This document shows, one piece after another, positions 10,368-20,830 of a DNA stretch of 64,000 nt. This DNA is from Stutzerimonas decontaminans. GTDB taxonomy: Bacteria; Pseudomonadota; Gammaproteobacteria; Pseudomonadales; Pseudomonadaceae. The notes beneath the pieces were generated by a model that searched no databases, was not told the DNA's origin, and worked only from the letters and a program-made list of their open reading frames with translations. Position numbers and translations under genes: made by a program. Numbering within the stretch: position 1 is the stretch's first letter; every line of letters begins with the position of its first letter. The DNA lies in NCBI RefSeq assembly GCF_000661915.1, contig NZ_CP007509.1:2249501-2313500 (forward strand). The letters are read 5' to 3'.

Positions 10368-11924
10368 TCAGTTCGGAAGATAGAGCGTCAGCAGCTGGCC
10401 AGGTCGCAGTACTTCGGTTCCTTTCGGGTTCCAAGTCTTCAGATTGGTCAGTTGCACGTTAAAGCGCTTGGCTATCTGGTATAGCGAATCGCCTTTCTGC
10501 ACCTTGTAGTAGGTCGGCGAATTGTCTTTTTTCGCCGCCGTGCTGGTTGCAGGGCCTTGCAGGAACAGCGCCTGACCAACCTTCAGTTGGCTACCGGAAA
10601 GCTTGTTCCAGCGCTGCAGGTCACGTACCGACACCCTTTGAGCCTTGGCGATGTCCCAGAGATTGTCTCCAGGCTTGACTCGGTAGCTGCGCGGCGTCGC
10701 TGCCGGCTGGCGTGCCACGGCATGCAGAAGCTCCCGCGAGGTGCCGGCGTCACCACTGGTCGGAAGGCTGAGCACCTGTCCGATCCGTAGCGTGTCGCTC
10801 TTCAGTCGGTTCACGTCGCGGATGATATTCACGGTCAGATGATGGCGGTTGGCGATGACGCCCAGGGTGTCTCCTGCGCGCACCTGATATTGCTGCCAGT
10901 CGACCAGATCCTGCGGCTTCATCATTGCCAGGTTGGCTGCCAGCATCTCGGCTTTTTCCAACGGCACCAGTAGCTGCTGCGGACCGTCCAGGGTGATGCG
11001 GCGGGTGAAGGCGGGATTCAGCTGGTAGAGCTCGTCCTCGTCGAGGTCGGCGAGTTTGGCGACCCGCGCCAGATCCATGCGCTGCTTGAGTGCGATCACC
11101 TCGAAGTAGGGCTCGTTGGCAATCGGGTTGAGATTGATGCCGTAAGCCTCGGGAGCCTGGATCAACTGCGACAGCGCCAGTAGCTTCGGCACATAGTCAC
11201 GAGTTTCACGTGGCAGCGGGAGGTTCCAGTAGTCGGTTGGCAGGCCCAGCTTCTGATTGCGTTCGATCGCTCGACTGACAGTGCCTTCGCCGGCGTTGTA
11301 AGCCGCCAGGGCAAGCAGCCAGTCCCCGTTGAAGAGACCGTGCAGGTAGCTCAGATAGCGCAGCGCGGCGTTGGTCGATGCCGTGATATCCCGGCGGCCG
11401 TCATACCAGCTGGTCTGGCGAAGATTGAAGTGCCGACCGGTGGATGGAATGAACTGCCAAAGCCCGACGGCATGCGCGGGGGAGTAGGCGAAGGGGTCGT
11501 AGGAGCTTTCGATGATTGGCAGCAGCGCCAGTTCCAGCGGCATGTCGCGCTCTTCAAGACGCTCGACGATGTAGTGAATAAACGGACTGCTGCGCTCGCT
11601 GACAACTTCGATGGACTTGGGGCGGCTTGAGAGCAGCAGGCGCTGCTGCTCGATGCGCGGGTTGCTGTCCAGATGCTCCTGTAGCTTGTAGCCCTCGCGG
11701 ATTCGCTCCCAGATATCTTCGTGCTCGGTGACGGCGGTAGTGTCGCTCAGCCAGATGGGCTCTTGCGCCACTGGCGCCATCGCACGCCTTGTCTGCTCGC
11801 GGCCCTCGTCGCGCACGGCGTTGCTCTGACAGCCCGCTAGGGCGACGCATATGGCGAGGGCCAACGCACGACCAGAGGCTGCCAAGGCGTCCGTTTCGTG
11901 GCGTTTCTTGGGAGCTGGCGGCAT
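10368..11924 (-). CDS. mltD: Membrane-bound lytic murein transglycosylase D with three LysM domains
   Basis: Outer-membrane lipoprotein that cleaves peptidoglycan glycan strands to 1,6-anhydro products. The 518-residue precursor has a lipoprotein signal with lipobox LAGC (Cys32). The family-1 transglycosylase domain spans about residues 115-260, with the catalytic glutamate Glu139 in PIIESSYDPFAYS and the GLWQFIPSTG motif. Three LysM modules follow at about 346-390, 416-460 and 472-518. E. coli MltD has two LysM repeats, so three is on the long side. GGGGAAGA precedes the ATG. The stop lies eight bases from the convergent HDOD gene, and no hairpin is seen between them. Confidence 0.94.
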   Translation of the reverse strand: MPPAPKKRHETDALAASGRALALAICVALAGCQSNAVRDEGREQTRRAMAPVAQEPIWLSDTTAVTEHEDIWERIREGYKLQEHLDSNPRIEQQRLLLSSRPKSIEVVSERSSPFIHYIVERLEERDMPLELALLPIIESSYDPFAYSPAHAVGLWQFIPSTGRHFNLRQTSWYDGRRDITASTNAALRYLSYLHGLFNGDWLLALAAYNAGEGTVSRAIERNQKLGLPTDYWNLPLPRETRDYVPKLLALSQLIQAPEAYGINLNPIANEPYFEVIALKQRMDLARVAKLADLDEDELYQLNPAFTRRITLDGPQQLLVPLEKAEMLAANLAMMKPQDLVDWQQYQVRAGDTLGVIANRHHLTVNIIRDVNRLKSDTLRIGQVLSLPTSGDAGTSRELLHAVARQPAATPRSYRVKPGDNLWDIAKAQRVSVRDLQRWNKLSGSQLKVGQALFLQGPATSTAAKKDNSPTYYKVQKGDSLYQIAKRFNVQLTNLKTWNPKGTEVLRPGQLLTLYLPN

Positions 11925-12024
11925 TGGCTGGAATCTTCCCCGGAAACAAAATTCGGGGGATTCTAGGAACGCACCCTGGTGGGGTCAAGTTTGCAGGCTC
12001 CGTTTCGGGAACCTGTCGAGCTTG

Positions 12025-12804
12025 TCAGAAGCGGTCTTTCCAGGCGCGCAAAGCCGCGAAAACCGCGACGTCGCCCTCTAGTTTGCGGCCGCTGTGCTCG
12101 CTAGCGGCCTGTTGGACTGCCTCAACGCCGCTGCGCAGAAAGGGGTTGCTGGCGCGCTCGATGTTCATTCGAGTAGGCAGGCTGAAGCGATTTGCTTCCC
12201 GCAGCGCGGCTACCTCGTGCAGGCGCTGCTGGATGTCTGGGTTGCCCGGCTCTACGGCCCGGGCGAAACGCAGATTGCTCAGGGTGTATTCGTGGGTGCA
12301 ATAAATGAGCGTGCAGTCCGGTAGCGCCGCCAGACGCTGTAGCGATGCGAACATCTGCTCGGCTGTACCTTCGAACAGTCGTCCGCATCCTGCCGCGAAC
12401 AGGGTGTCACCGCTCAACAACCAAGGCTGCTCGGCATCGGCGTGAAAATAGGCTATGTGCCCGAGGGTATGGCCAGGCACCGCAATGACCTGCAACACCT
12501 TGTCCAGCACCTGGATGCGCTGGCCATCGCTCAGCGCCTCATCGCGCGCGGGGATGTTTTCGGCTGCAGGCCCGTAAACGCGGGCGCCGGTCTCCGCCTT
12601 GAGTCGTTCGACGCCGCCAACGTGATCGTGATGGTGATGAGTGATAAGGATATCGCTGAGTTGCCAGGTCGGATGCTCTTGCAGCCAGCGCAGCACCGGC
12701 GCGGCGTCACCGGGGTCGACGGCCGCGCATCGTTGCGTTGCTTCGTCCTGCAGCAACCAGATGTAGTTGTCGGTGAAGGCGGGCAGTGCTTCGATCTTGA
12801 ACAT
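12025..12804 (-). CDS. gloB: Hydroxyacylglutathione hydrolase (glyoxalase II)
   Basis: Hydrolyses S-lactoylglutathione to lactate and glutathione, the second step of methylglyoxal detoxification, in the cytoplasm. The 259-residue protein starts [18 protein letters not shown], the usual GloB beginning. It has the metallo-beta-lactamase metal motif [10 protein letters not shown] (Thr55-His61 on), then [29 protein letters not shown] and a YCTHEYT glutathione-binding segment. A frame reaching 13020 is rejected because it overlaps the divergent methyltransferase gene and adds unrelated residues. No clear ribosome site precedes the chosen ATG. Confidence 0.95.
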   Translation of the reverse strand: MFKIEALPAFTDNYIWLLQDEATQRCAAVDPGDAAPVLRWLQEHPTWQLSDILITHHHHDHVGGVERLKAETGARVYGPAAENIPARDEALSDGQRIQVLDKVLQVIAVPGHTLGHIAYFHADAEQPWLLSGDTLFAAGCGRLFEGTAEQMFASLQRLAALPDCTLIYCTHEYTLSNLRFARAVEPGNPDIQQRLHEVAALREANRFSLPTRMNIERASNPFLRSGVEAVQQAASEHSGRKLEGDVAVFAALRAWKDRF

Positions 12805-12915
12805 GGGGCGGGTCGCCAATCGGGTGACAAAGGCGCATCCTAGCAGTCCCATGAAAAAGTTGAACCCGAGTGAACCCAGTGCCGCGCAGATACGCACGGC
12901 GAACGGAGCCGAGCG

Positions 12916-13686
12916 ATGAACGATCGACCGTCCACCCAGGGCAACGACCATTGGCTGTCCATGATCAATCAGGCATCTGACTGGTTCGAGGGTCCGTTGG
13001 GTCAGCAACTGCTTGCTCAAGAGAAGCTCGTACTTACCGAAGAGCTGGCGCGCTGCTTCGGCAGCTATCTAGTGCATAACGGTCCGTTCAGCGGAGATCC
13101 AGTACAGCCGCAGAACATCAAACGCAGCGTGCGCTTGGGGGCGCCTTTGCCTGGGGTTGAAATCCACTGCGAGGAACAGGCCTGGCCGCTCGGCGAGCAC
13201 GCGGCCGATGTCGTGGTGTTGCAACATGCGCTGGACTTCAGTCTTTCGCCCCATGGGCTGCTGCGCGAAGCGGCACGCGGCGTTCGTCCGGGTGGACATC
13301 TGCTGATCGTCGGAATCAATCCCTGGAGTGCCTGGGGCGTGCGGCATCTGCTATCGCGTGAGGCATTCCGCCAAGCACGCTGTATCCGCCCGTCGAGGGT
13401 TGGTGACTGGCTGAACCTGCTGGGATTCGCGCTGGAGAAACGTCGCTTCGGATGCTATTGTCCGCCGCTTTCTTCGGGCGACTGGCAGGCGCGTTTATCA
13501 CGCTTGGAGTCGGTTGGGCAGCAGTTGCAGGCGCCGACCGGCGGCTTCTATCTATTGGTGGCGCGTAAGCTGATGATCGGTCTTCGACCGTTGCGCCAGG
13601 AGCGGCGCGAGCGAATGGGCAAGCTGCTGCCGATGCCGGTGGCTAAGATCAGCCGCCGCGACGCCGAGCAGCACCGGCTCCCTTGA
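12916..13686 (+). CDS. Class I SAM-dependent methyltransferase (methyltransf_11-like)
   Basis: A cytoplasmic protein of 256 residues, divergent from gloB. The middle has a Rossmann-type methyltransferase core: an acidic strand [13 protein letters not shown], then [19 protein letters not shown], the motif that follows the SAM site in class I enzymes. The canonical N-terminal GxGxG loop is not well preserved; the equivalent stretch reads [12 protein letters not shown]. Homologues sit beside gloB and rnhA in many gammaproteobacteria, where this position is conserved, but the substrate is not known. It is followed 39 bases later by rnhA on the same strand. Confidence 0.85.
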   Translation: MNDRPSTQGNDHWLSMINQASDWFEGPLGQQLLAQEKLVLTEELARCFGSYLVHNGPFSGDPVQPQNIKRSVRLGAPLPGVEIHCEEQAWPLGEHAADVVVLQHALDFSLSPHGLLREAARGVRPGGHLLIVGINPWSAWGVRHLLSREAFRQARCIRPSRVGDWLNLLGFALEKRRFGCYCPPLSSGDWQARLSRLESVGQQLQAPTGGFYLLVARKLMIGLRPLRQERRERMGKLLPMPVAKISRRDAEQHRLP

Positions 13687-13725
13687 AGACCAGACCCTGC
13701 CGGCAAACAGAGTAAGCGATCGAAC

Positions 13726-14181
13726 ATGAGTGACGACTGGGTCGAGATTTATACCGACGGTGCCTGCAAGGGCAACCCTGGCCCAGGCGGCTGGGGCGCG
13801 CTGCTTATATATAAGGGCGTCAAGCGTGAACTCTGGGGTGGCGAACCCGAAACCACCAATAACCGAATGGAGCTCATGGCTGCCATTCGTGCACTTGCCG
13901 AGCTGAAGCGTTCATGCAAGGTGCGTCTGGTGACCGACTCGCAATACGTCATGCAGGGCATCAATGATTGGATGCCGAACTGGAAGAAACGCGGCTGGAA
14001 AACGGCGAGCAAGCAGCCGGTGAAGAATGCCGACCTTTGGCAGCAGCTCGACGAACAGGTCAATCGGCATCAGGTGAGCTGGGAGTGGGTCCGCGGACAT
14101 ACCGGACATCCTGGCAACGAGCACGCCGACCTACTGGCCAACCGCGGCGTGGTGCAGGCCAAACGTCAACCGATTGTGTAA
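13726..14181 (+). CDS. rnhA: Ribonuclease HI
   Basis: Degrades the RNA strand of RNA-DNA hybrids during replication and R-loop removal. At 151 residues it is full length. All four metal-binding acids are present: Asp11 in [16 protein letters not shown], Glu49 in NNRMELMA, Asp71 in [10 protein letters not shown] and Asp135 in [12 protein letters not shown]. The basic protrusion ([21 protein letters not shown]) that binds hybrid is retained. It lies upstream of dnaQ with a 14-base gap, the classic rnhA-dnaQ pairing, although here both genes are on the same strand. Confidence 0.97.
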   Translation: MSDDWVEIYTDGACKGNPGPGGWGALLIYKGVKRELWGGEPETTNNRMELMAAIRALAELKRSCKVRLVTDSQYVMQGINDWMPNWKKRGWKTASKQPVKNADLWQQLDEQVNRHQVSWEWVRGHTGHPGNEHADLLANRGVVQAKRQPIV

Positions 14182-14195
14182 GTGAGCGAAACGAC

Positions 14196-14921
14196 ATGCG
14201 CAGCGTAGTGCTGGATACCGAAACGACCGGCATGCCGGTGGCCGATGGCCACCGGATTATCGAGATTGGTTGTGTCGAAGTCATCGGTCGCCGCCTGACC
14301 GGGCGGCACTACCACGTCTATCTGCAGCCTGATCGCGAAGTGGATGAAGGGGCGATTGCCGTTCACGGCATCACCAACGAGTTTCTCGTCGACAAGCCGC
14401 GTTTCCGTGATGTCGCTGACGAGTTCTTCGAGTTCATCAAAGGCGCGCAGCTGGTCATTCATAACGCTGCGTTCGACCTTGGCTTCATCAATAATGAGTT
14501 TGCTCTGCTCGGCCAGCAGGAGCGTGCCGAGATCACCGACCATTGCTCGGTGCTCGACACCCTGCTGATGGCCCGCGAGCGCCATCCGGGCCAGCGCAAC
14601 AGCCTCGATGCGCTATGCAAACGCTACGGCGTGGACAACTCCGGCCGGGATCTGCACGGCGCTCTGCTCGATGCCGAGATTTTGGCCGATGTCTGGCTGA
14701 CCATGACCGGCGGGCAGACCAACCTGTCTCTTGCCGGTGACGGTGAAAGCTCCGACGGTGGCCGGCAACAGCCCAGCCCGATCCGTCGCCTGCCGGCTGA
14801 TCGACCGCGCACAGCGGTGCTGCGTGCCAGCGAGGAAGAACTTGCAGCGCATATGGCGCGCATGGCCGCGATCGAGAAAGCGGCGGGTGCCGCCCCGCTG
14901 TGGGCTCAGCTCGAAGGCTGA
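14196..14921 (+). CDS. dnaQ: DNA polymerase III epsilon subunit, 3'-5' proofreading exonuclease
   Basis: Proofreading subunit of the replicative polymerase core. The 241-residue protein has the DEDDh catalytic set: Asp7 and Glu9 in VLDTETTG, Asp94 in HNAAFDLGFINNEF, and His154 and Asp159 in HGALLDAEILADVW. The C-terminal tail after about residue 180 is the flexible alpha-subunit-binding segment; its Pro-rich stretch fits this. A longer frame beginning at 13968 runs through rnhA and is rejected. The start at 14196 has only a weak ribosome site, so translation may depend on coupling to rnhA. Confidence 0.97.
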   Translation: MRSVVLDTETTGMPVADGHRIIEIGCVEVIGRRLTGRHYHVYLQPDREVDEGAIAVHGITNEFLVDKPRFRDVADEFFEFIKGAQLVIHNAAFDLGFINNEFALLGQQERAEITDHCSVLDTLLMARERHPGQRNSLDALCKRYGVDNSGRDLHGALLDAEILADVWLTMTGGQTNLSLAGDGESSDGGRQQPSPIRRLPADRPRTAVLRASEEELAAHMARMAAIEKAAGAAPLWAQLEG

Positions 14922-14992
14922 AGCTGCTGGTGTCGCTGACTCGCACGGAGATGCTGGCGACTGCCGTCGGCTTGATGCGCTGTTCCTTTGTT

Positions 14993-15026
14993 GCGGACAC
15001 TTCTACCCTGTAGAAGGATCGTCCGC
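14993..15026 (+). promoter_or_regulatory. Hairpin in the leader of the lysine decarboxylase gene
   Basis: Two nested perfect stems lie directly before the ribosome site of the decarboxylase gene: outer GCGGAC/GTCCGC and inner CTTCTAC/GTAGAAG around a three-base loop. The AGAGAG ribosome site begins one base after the structure. It could control translation or mRNA stability, or be a remnant terminator of the dnaQ transcript; no T-run follows. Function is inference. Confidence 0.4.
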
Positions 15027-15037
15027 AGAGAGCACGC

Positions 15038-17287
15038 ATGTATAAAGACCTGAAATTCCCCATCCTTATCGTTCACCGTGACATCAAGGCCGACACCGTT
15101 GCTGGCGAACGCGTGCGTGGCATCGCTTCGGAGCTGGAGCGCGACGGCTTCAATATCCTCCCCACCGCCAGCTCAACCGAAGGGCGCATCGTTGCCTCTA
15201 CTCACCACGGGCTGGCTTGCATCCTGGTGGCCGCGGAGGGTGCCGGTGAAAATCAGCGCCTGCTGCATGACGTGGTGGAGTTGATTCGGGTTGCTCGGCG
15301 CCGCGCCCCGCGTCTGCCGATCTTCGCCCTTGGCGAGCAGATCACCATCGAGAATGCGCCAGCCGAGGCGATGGCCGATCTGAATGAGTTGCGCGGTCTG
15401 CTTTATCTGTACGAGGACACCGTGCCTTTTCTGGCGCGGCAGGTCGCGCGCGCCGCGCGCGGTTACCTCGAGGACCTGCTGCCTCCATTCTTCAGTGCGC
15501 TGGTCCGACACACTGGCGAGTCAAACTATTCCTGGCATACGCCGGGGCACGGCGGGGGAGTGGCCTATCGCAAGAGTCCGGTCGGGCAGGCTTTCCATCA
15601 GTTCTTCGGTGAGAACACGCTGCGTTCGGATCTCTCGGTGTCGGTGCCCGAGCTTGGCTCGCTGCTCGATCACACCGGGCCGGTTGCGGCGGCCGAGGCT
15701 CGCGCGGCGCGTAACTTCGGCGCCGACCACACCTTCTTCGTGATCAACGGCACCTCGACGGCGAACAAGATCGTCTGGCATTCGATGGTCGCGCGGGACG
15801 ATCTGGTGCTGGTCGATCGCAACTGCCACAAGTCGATTCTGCACGCGATAATCATGACCGGTGCAATACCGCTGTACATGAGCCCGACGCGCAACGAGCT
15901 GGGTATCATCGGGCCGATTCCGCTGGAAGAATTCACCCGCGAGTCCATTCAGGCCAAGATCGCCGCCAACCCGCTGGCCCGCGGTCGGCCGCCCAAGGTG
16001 AAGTTGGCGGTGGTGACCAACTCGACCTATGACGGGCTCTGCTACAACGCCAACCTGATCAAGCGCACCCTCGCCGACAACGTCGAAGTGCTGCATTTCG
16101 ACGAGGCTTGGTATGCCTATGCGGCGTTTCACGAGTTCTACGATGGCCGTTATGGCATGGACACGCGGGAGCAGGGCCCGCTGGTCTTCACCACCCATTC
16201 CACGCACAAGCTGCTCGCTGCGTTCAGCCAGGCATCGATGATTCACGTGCTCGACAGCCAGACCCGGCAACTTGACCGCGACCGCTTCAATGAAGCTTTC
16301 ATGATGCACATCTCCACCTCGCCGCAGTACGGCATCCTGGCATCGCTGGATGTGGCGTCGGCCATGATGGAGGGGCCGGCTGGGCGCTCGCTGATCCAGG
16401 AAACCTTCGACGAAGCGCTGAGCTTTCGCAGGGCGCTGGCCAACTTGCGCCAGCATATCGATGCGGACGACTGGTGGTTCAGCATCTGGCAGCCGCCGCT
16501 GGTCGATGGCGCCGAGGCGCTGGTTACTCCGGATTGGCTACTCGAGCCAACGGCTGACTGGCATGGTTTCGGCGATATTGCCGACGATTACGTGCTGCTC
16601 GATCCGATCAAGGTCACGCTCGTCACGCCTGGACTTAGTGCATCGGGTGCGCTGGGCAAGAGCGGCATCCCGGCGGCAGTGGTCAGCAAGTTTCTATGGG
16701 AACGCGGCCTGGTGGTGGAGAAGACCGGGCTCTACTCGATGCTCGTGCTGTTCTCCATGGGTATCACCAAAGGCAAGTGGAGCACGCTGCTCACCGAGCT
16801 GCTGGAGTTCAAGCGGCACTACGACGCCGATATACCGCTGGCCGATGCGCTGCCATCAATCGTGCGAGCCGGCGCAGCGACCTACGCCGGTATGGGCTTG
16901 CGCGACCTCTGCGATGCCCTGCATGCCTGTTATTGCGAGAACGCCACGGCGCGAGCCATGCGCAGGATGTACACCGCATTGCCAGAGCCCGCGATGACCC
17001 CGGCACAGGCGTACGACAAGCTGGTCCGGGGCGAGGTCGAAGCGGTGCCGATCGAGGCGTTGGAAGGGCGCATCGCGGCCGTCATGTTGGTGCCGTATCC
17101 GCCGGGCATCCCGCTGATCATGCCGGGCGAGCGCTTTACTGGGGAGACTCGCTCGATTCTCGATTACCTTCGCTTCGCCCGCGATTTCGCCGAGCGCTTT
17201 CCTGGGTTCGACGCCGATGTACATGGGTTGCAGCACGAGGTTGGTACGGATGGTAGCGTGTACACCGTCGATTGCATTCGCGAATGA
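15038..17287 (+). CDS. ldcA: PLP-dependent lysine/arginine/ornithine decarboxylase, LdcA type
   Basis: A 749-residue cytoplasmic fold-III PLP decarboxylase. An N-terminal wing domain of about 130 residues is followed by the large catalytic domain with SNYSWHTPGHGGG and the PLP lysine in TTHSTHKLLAAFSQ (Lys391). The C-terminal domain ends in the AYDKLVRGEVEAVPI region. From memory it is closely similar along its whole length to P. aeruginosa LdcA (PA1818), which decarboxylates lysine to cadaverine, so lysine is the preferred substrate call. Arginine or ornithine cannot be excluded by eye. It stands alone between dnaQ and the dienoyl-CoA isomerase gene; no cadaverine antiporter gene is adjacent. 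Confidence 0.92.
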   Translation: MYKDLKFPILIVHRDIKADTVAGERVRGIASELERDGFNILPTASSTEGRIVASTHHGLACILVAAEGAGENQRLLHDVVELIRVARRRAPRLPIFALGEQITIENAPAEAMADLNELRGLLYLYEDTVPFLARQVARAARGYLEDLLPPFFSALVRHTGESNYSWHTPGHGGGVAYRKSPVGQAFHQFFGENTLRSDLSVSVPELGSLLDHTGPVAAAEARAARNFGADHTFFVINGTSTANKIVWHSMVARDDLVLVDRNCHKSILHAIIMTGAIPLYMSPTRNELGIIGPIPLEEFTRESIQAKIAANPLARGRPPKVKLAVVTNSTYDGLCYNANLIKRTLADNVEVLHFDEAWYAYAAFHEFYDGRYGMDTREQGPLVFTTHSTHKLLAAFSQASMIHVLDSQTRQLDRDRFNEAFMMHISTSPQYGILASLDVASAMMEGPAGRSLIQETFDEALSFRRALANLRQHIDADDWWFSIWQPPLVDGAEALVTPDWLLEPTADWHGFGDIADDYVLLDPIKVTLVTPGLSASGALGKSGIPAAVVSKFLWERGLVVEKTGLYSMLVLFSMGITKGKWSTLLTELLEFKRHYDADIPLADALPSIVRAGAATYAGMGLRDLCDALHACYCENATARAMRRMYTALPEPAMTPAQAYDKLVRGEVEAVPIEALEGRIAAVMLVPYPPGIPLIMPGERFTGETRSILDYLRFARDFAERFPGFDADVHGLQHEVGTDGSVYTVDCIRE

Positions 17288-17467
17288 TCATTCGGCTACG
17301 GGCCAGGCCGTCTACCGCGGCATGAACAGGTCGACCGGCGGCGTGGTCTGTATCACATCGTCTGCATCGACATTCACTCCCGGTGGCACCAGTTGTTATA
17401 GTTGCCCACCGTCTTGCGGCTTACCCGCCATGACGCCCCATGCGCCCTTGCTGTCGAGGATGATAGC

Positions 17468-18280
17468 GTGACCGAATACAAAGCCTTCCGCGTAGAGTTG
17501 GCAGACAAGATTGCCCGAGTCGTGATCAACCGACCCGAGAAGATCAATGCGATGGATGCCGCGTTCTGGGCGGAAATCATCGATATCTTCAACTGGATCG
17601 ATGCCACCGACGAGGTGCGCGTAGTGATCCTCAGCGGGGCCGGTGACCATTTCTCTTCAGGCATCGACCTGCAGCTGCTGGCCTCGGTCGGTAGCAAGCT
17701 GGGCAGTGATGTCGGGCGCAACGCCGAGCAGCTGCGCCGCAAGATCCTTTCGCTGCAGGCCTCGTTCAATGCTGTCGATCACTGCCGCAAGCCGGTCATC
17801 GCGGCCATCCAGGGCTACTGCCTGGGCGGCGCCATCGATCTGATCTCCGCCTGCGACATGCGTTACAGCACTGCAAGCGCGAAATTCTCGATCAAGGAAA
17901 TCGACATGGGCATGGCCGCCGATGTCGGGACCTTGCAGCGTCTGCCGCGCATCATCGGCGATGGCATGATGCGTGAGTTAGCGTTTACTGGTCGCACGAT
18001 AGACGGCGAAGAAGCGCGCAGCATCGGCCTAGTCAATCGTACCTATGCCGACCAGCAGGCGCTGATGGATGGCGTTCTGGAGTTGGCCCGCGACATCGCT
18101 CGCAAATCACCTGTCGCCATTCGTGGCACCAAGGAAATGATCCGCTACATGCGTGATCATCGCGTCGACGACGGCCTCGAATATATCGCCACCTGGAATG
18201 CAGCCATGCTGCAGTCGGCCGATATCAAGGTCGCCATCGCTGCTCATATGAGCAAACAAAAGCCGGACTTTGCCGACTGA
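17468..18280 (+). CDS. Crotonase-family enzyme, probable delta(3,5)-delta(2,4)-dienoyl-CoA isomerase
   Basis: A 270-residue crotonase fold with oxyanion-hole strands HFSSGID and GYCLGGAID. The residues marking eukaryotic ECH1 dienoyl-CoA isomerases are all present at the same spacing: Asp124, Glu144 (KEIDMG) and Asp152 (AADVGTLQRLP), that is +20 and +28. This is stronger evidence for isomerisation of 3,5-dienoyl-CoA in unsaturated fatty-acid beta-oxidation than for a plain enoyl-CoA hydratase. The start is GTG 17468, chosen for the GAGGATGA just upstream; an earlier in-frame ATG at 17402 lacks one. The same strand carries fimL 37 bases downstream. Confidence 0.88.
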   Translation: MTEYKAFRVELADKIARVVINRPEKINAMDAAFWAEIIDIFNWIDATDEVRVVILSGAGDHFSSGIDLQLLASVGSKLGSDVGRNAEQLRRKILSLQASFNAVDHCRKPVIAAIQGYCLGGAIDLISACDMRYSTASAKFSIKEIDMGMAADVGTLQRLPRIIGDGMMRELAFTGRTIDGEEARSIGLVNRTYADQQALMDGVLELARDIARKSPVAIRGTKEMIRYMRDHRVDDGLEYIATWNAAMLQSADIKVAIAAHMSKQKPDFAD

Positions 18281-18317
18281 TGCGCCATCAAACGTTTGCG
18301 CGGGAGGCGCACTAGGC

Positions 18318-20000
18318 ATGGTTACTGGAGCTACTTCACTTGGTCTGGTACGTGACGAACTGTTCGCCACCATGGAAGAGGCCGAGCAGAGCCTTGAACA
18401 CTTCATCATTGATCGCAACAACGGCGGCCTGCTGCAGCAGGCCGTGGAAAACCTCAAGCAGGTGCGCGGTACGCTCAATCTCATCGAGCTGACGGGGGCC
18501 GAGTTGCTGGCGCAGGAGATCCTGCAGCTGGCGACCGATATCCCTGTTGGTGCCGGCGAAGACCGCGACGTACAGCTTGCCGCGTTGAGCAACGCGCTCT
18601 ACGTGTTGCGACGCTATCTGGAAAGCGTCGATGCCAGCCGCCAGGAAATTCCCGAGCTGCTGCTTCCGGCGATCAACGCGCTGCGACAGGCTTGCGCGCA
18701 GCCGGCATTGCCGGAGAGTTTTTTCTTCAGCGTTCGACTCGATCACGCTCGCCCTGCGGTAGATGTACCAGCCCGGTCCGGTGCTGCGCCAGTTGCCGAG
18801 GCCCGGCGCCTGCGTCAGATGTATCAGGTTGGGTTGCTGGGCTTCATCCGCGAAGAGAATCTGCCAGCCAGCCTGAAACTCATGAACCGTGCGTTGACGC
18901 GCCTGGATCATCTCTTCATCGAATCCCCCGCCAGCCGGCTGTGCTGGATCGGCAGTGCGGCCCTCGAATCGCAGCTGGACGGCCAGCTGCTGCCGCGCAA
19001 GTCGCGCAAGCAGCTGTTTTCGCGGCTCGACCGCGAGCTCAAGCAGGTACTCGGCAACCCTGCGTACGAGGCCCCGCGGAGTCTGCTCAAAGAGCTGCTG
19101 TACGTCGTCGCCTTGGCGGATACGCAGGGACCTATTGCCAGCCAGGTTCGCCAGGTGTTCTCGCTAAGCTCGCTGCCGTTCACTGACCATCTGCTCGAAG
19201 AGGAGTCTCAACGCCTGGCTGGCCCTGGGCAGGCGGTGATGCGCTCGCTGTCCTCGGCAATCCGCGAGGAGCTGGCTAGCCTGAAGGATTTGCTGGATCT
19301 GATCGAGCGCGGTACCGCGCAGGCGGAAGCCTATTCGAATCTGCATAACCTGCTCGGCAAGATGGCCAAGACCCTGGGGATGGTTGGCCTTTCATCCGCG
19401 GCCAGTACCTTGCAGACGCAGCTGGGCGACGTCTCTGTCTGGAGCCTGGAGCATACGCCCGAGGCGCACGTCATTCAGCGCCTTGCCGACGCCGTGCTCT
19501 ATGTCGAAAGCATGGTCGCCAGCCTGGAGCGTGGAGATCGGCGTGATACGAAGCCCCAAGTCGCCCGCCCAGGGATGGAGGCCGAAGCCTTCGCCAATCA
19601 CCAGCTGACTGAGGCGCGCATCGTAGTAATCGACGAAGCGACCGCCGGACTCGCCCTCGCCAAACGGGCGATTACCGCCTATCTGGAATCCAATGGGGAG
19701 AAGCTGCACCTGGCCAATGTGCCATTCAGCCTGCAGGCGGTGCGTGGCGGATTACGTTTCCTCGAGCAGGAGCGTGCGGCTGACCTGATTGGCGCCTGTG
19801 CCGATTTCATTCAAAAGCAAATGCTTGAGTCGAATCAGATGCCGCCTGAGCAACTCTTGGAAACCCTCGCTGACGCCCTTACCAGCCTGGAATACTACCT
19901 CGAAGGTGGGGCGGTTCTACGCCGTGACGATTCACGCGTGAGCGTGCTTGATCTGGCCAGCGAGAGCGTGCGCGCGCTGGGCATGCCGGTAGCGGCCTGA
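18318..20000 (+). CDS. fimL: FimL-like protein (ChpA N-terminal homologue)
   Basis: A cytoplasmic, mostly helical protein of 560 residues, resembling the N-terminal part of the ChpA histidine kinase. In P. aeruginosa FimL links the Chp/Pil system to adenylate cyclase and so to twitching motility and virulence. The N-terminal helical bundle looks like an HPt domain, but the stretch [18 protein letters not shown] has no histidine where the phosphoryl acceptor would be, as expected for FimL. ATG 18318 is preceded by GGGAGGCG; an in-frame ATG 48 bases upstream is inside the isomerase gene. The stop overlaps the nudC start by one base, so the two are probably coupled. Confidence 0.88.
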   Translation: MVTGATSLGLVRDELFATMEEAEQSLEHFIIDRNNGGLLQQAVENLKQVRGTLNLIELTGAELLAQEILQLATDIPVGAGEDRDVQLAALSNALYVLRRYLESVDASRQEIPELLLPAINALRQACAQPALPESFFFSVRLDHARPAVDVPARSGAAPVAEARRLRQMYQVGLLGFIREENLPASLKLMNRALTRLDHLFIESPASRLCWIGSAALESQLDGQLLPRKSRKQLFSRLDRELKQVLGNPAYEAPRSLLKELLYVVALADTQGPIASQVRQVFSLSSLPFTDHLLEEESQRLAGPGQAVMRSLSSAIREELASLKDLLDLIERGTAQAEAYSNLHNLLGKMAKTLGMVGLSSAASTLQTQLGDVSVWSLEHTPEAHVIQRLADAVLYVESMVASLERGDRRDTKPQVARPGMEAEAFANHQLTEARIVVIDEATAGLALAKRAITAYLESNGEKLHLANVPFSLQAVRGGLRFLEQERAADLIGACADFIQKQMLESNQMPPEQLLETLADALTSLEYYLEGGAVLRRDDSRVSVLDLASESVRALGMPVAA

Positions 20001-20830
20001 TGAGTCTGCGCTGGCAGGCGGCGCTGCTCGACCCCTCAGTGCCGGGGGGCTGGGCGGTGGTGCATTGCCGGCAGCAGTTTCTCCTCGACGACAATGGCGT
20101 GCTGTTTCCGCGGGACTGGCTCAAGCGCCTGGACCTACCGCTGCTAAGCGAGCAGGGGCTGGGTCATTTTGACGGGGAGCCGGTTTTTCTTTTTGAGCTA
20201 GAGTTCTCCGCGGAGGTGCCCGGTGCGCGCTGGCAGGGCCTGCGTCAGTTCATGCAGGAAGATGACCGCGATCTGTTCCGACTGCTCGGCTACGCCACAC
20301 AAATAGGTACCTGGGCTAGCCAGCATCGTTTCTGTGGCAGCTGTGGCTCGCCGATGAAGCTGCGCGCAGGCGAGCGGGCGATGCACTGCCCGGCCTGCGG
20401 CGTTCAGCACTACCCCAGACTGTCCCCGAGCATGATCGTACTGGTCACCCGCGGGGATGAGCTGCTGCTGGCTCGCTCGCCGCGTTTCGCTCCCGGCGTC
20501 TATAGCACCCTGGCCGGCTACGTGGAGCCGGGTGAGTCGGTGGAGCAGTGCGTGGCGCGTGAAGTGCGGGAAGAAGTTGGCGTGGCGATCCATGCGCCAC
20601 AATACATCGCAAGCCAGGGCTGGCCGTTTCCGCACTCGCTGATGCTGGGATTTCATGCCGAGTACGCCAGCGGTGAGATCGTGCCTCAGCCCGAGGAGAT
20701 CGAAGACGCGCGCTGGTTCGCCATCGACAACCTGCCGGCATTACCCGCACGCCAATCCATTGCGCGTTATCTGATCGAGCTGTACTTGGCTCGCCGCCTA
20801 GGCCGCCCCGAACCAGTGCTGCCAGGCTAG
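20000..20830 (+). CDS. nudC: NAD(+) diphosphatase / NAD-capped RNA hydrolase NudC
   Basis: Cleaves NADH and removes NAD caps from RNA. The 276-residue protein has an N-terminal domain, a four-Cys zinc ribbon (FCGSCGSP ... HCPACG), and the Nudix box [22 protein letters not shown] read in two halves. It also has the NADH-pyrophosphatase signature after the box ([11 protein letters not shown], where most members have SQPWPFP). The ATG shares its A with the fimL stop. The last 33 bases overlap the convergent permease gene. Confidence 0.95.
   Translation: MSLRWQAALLDPSVPGGWAVVHCRQQFLLDDNGVLFPRDWLKRLDLPLLSEQGLGHFDGEPVFLFELEFSAEVPGARWQGLRQFMQEDDRDLFRLLGYATQIGTWASQHRFCGSCGSPMKLRAGERAMHCPACGVQHYPRLSPSMIVLVTRGDELLLARSPRFAPGVYSTLAGYVEPGESVEQCVAREVREEVGVAIHAPQYIASQGWPFPHSLMLGFHAEYASGEIVPQPEEIEDARWFAIDNLPALPARQSIARYLIELYLARRLGRPEPVLPG

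Noticed and set aside
17281..17294. Palindrome CGAATGATCATTCG overlapping the decarboxylase stop
   Set aside because: Perfect but loop-free, so not an RNA hairpin; chance dyads of this size occur often. No T-run follows.
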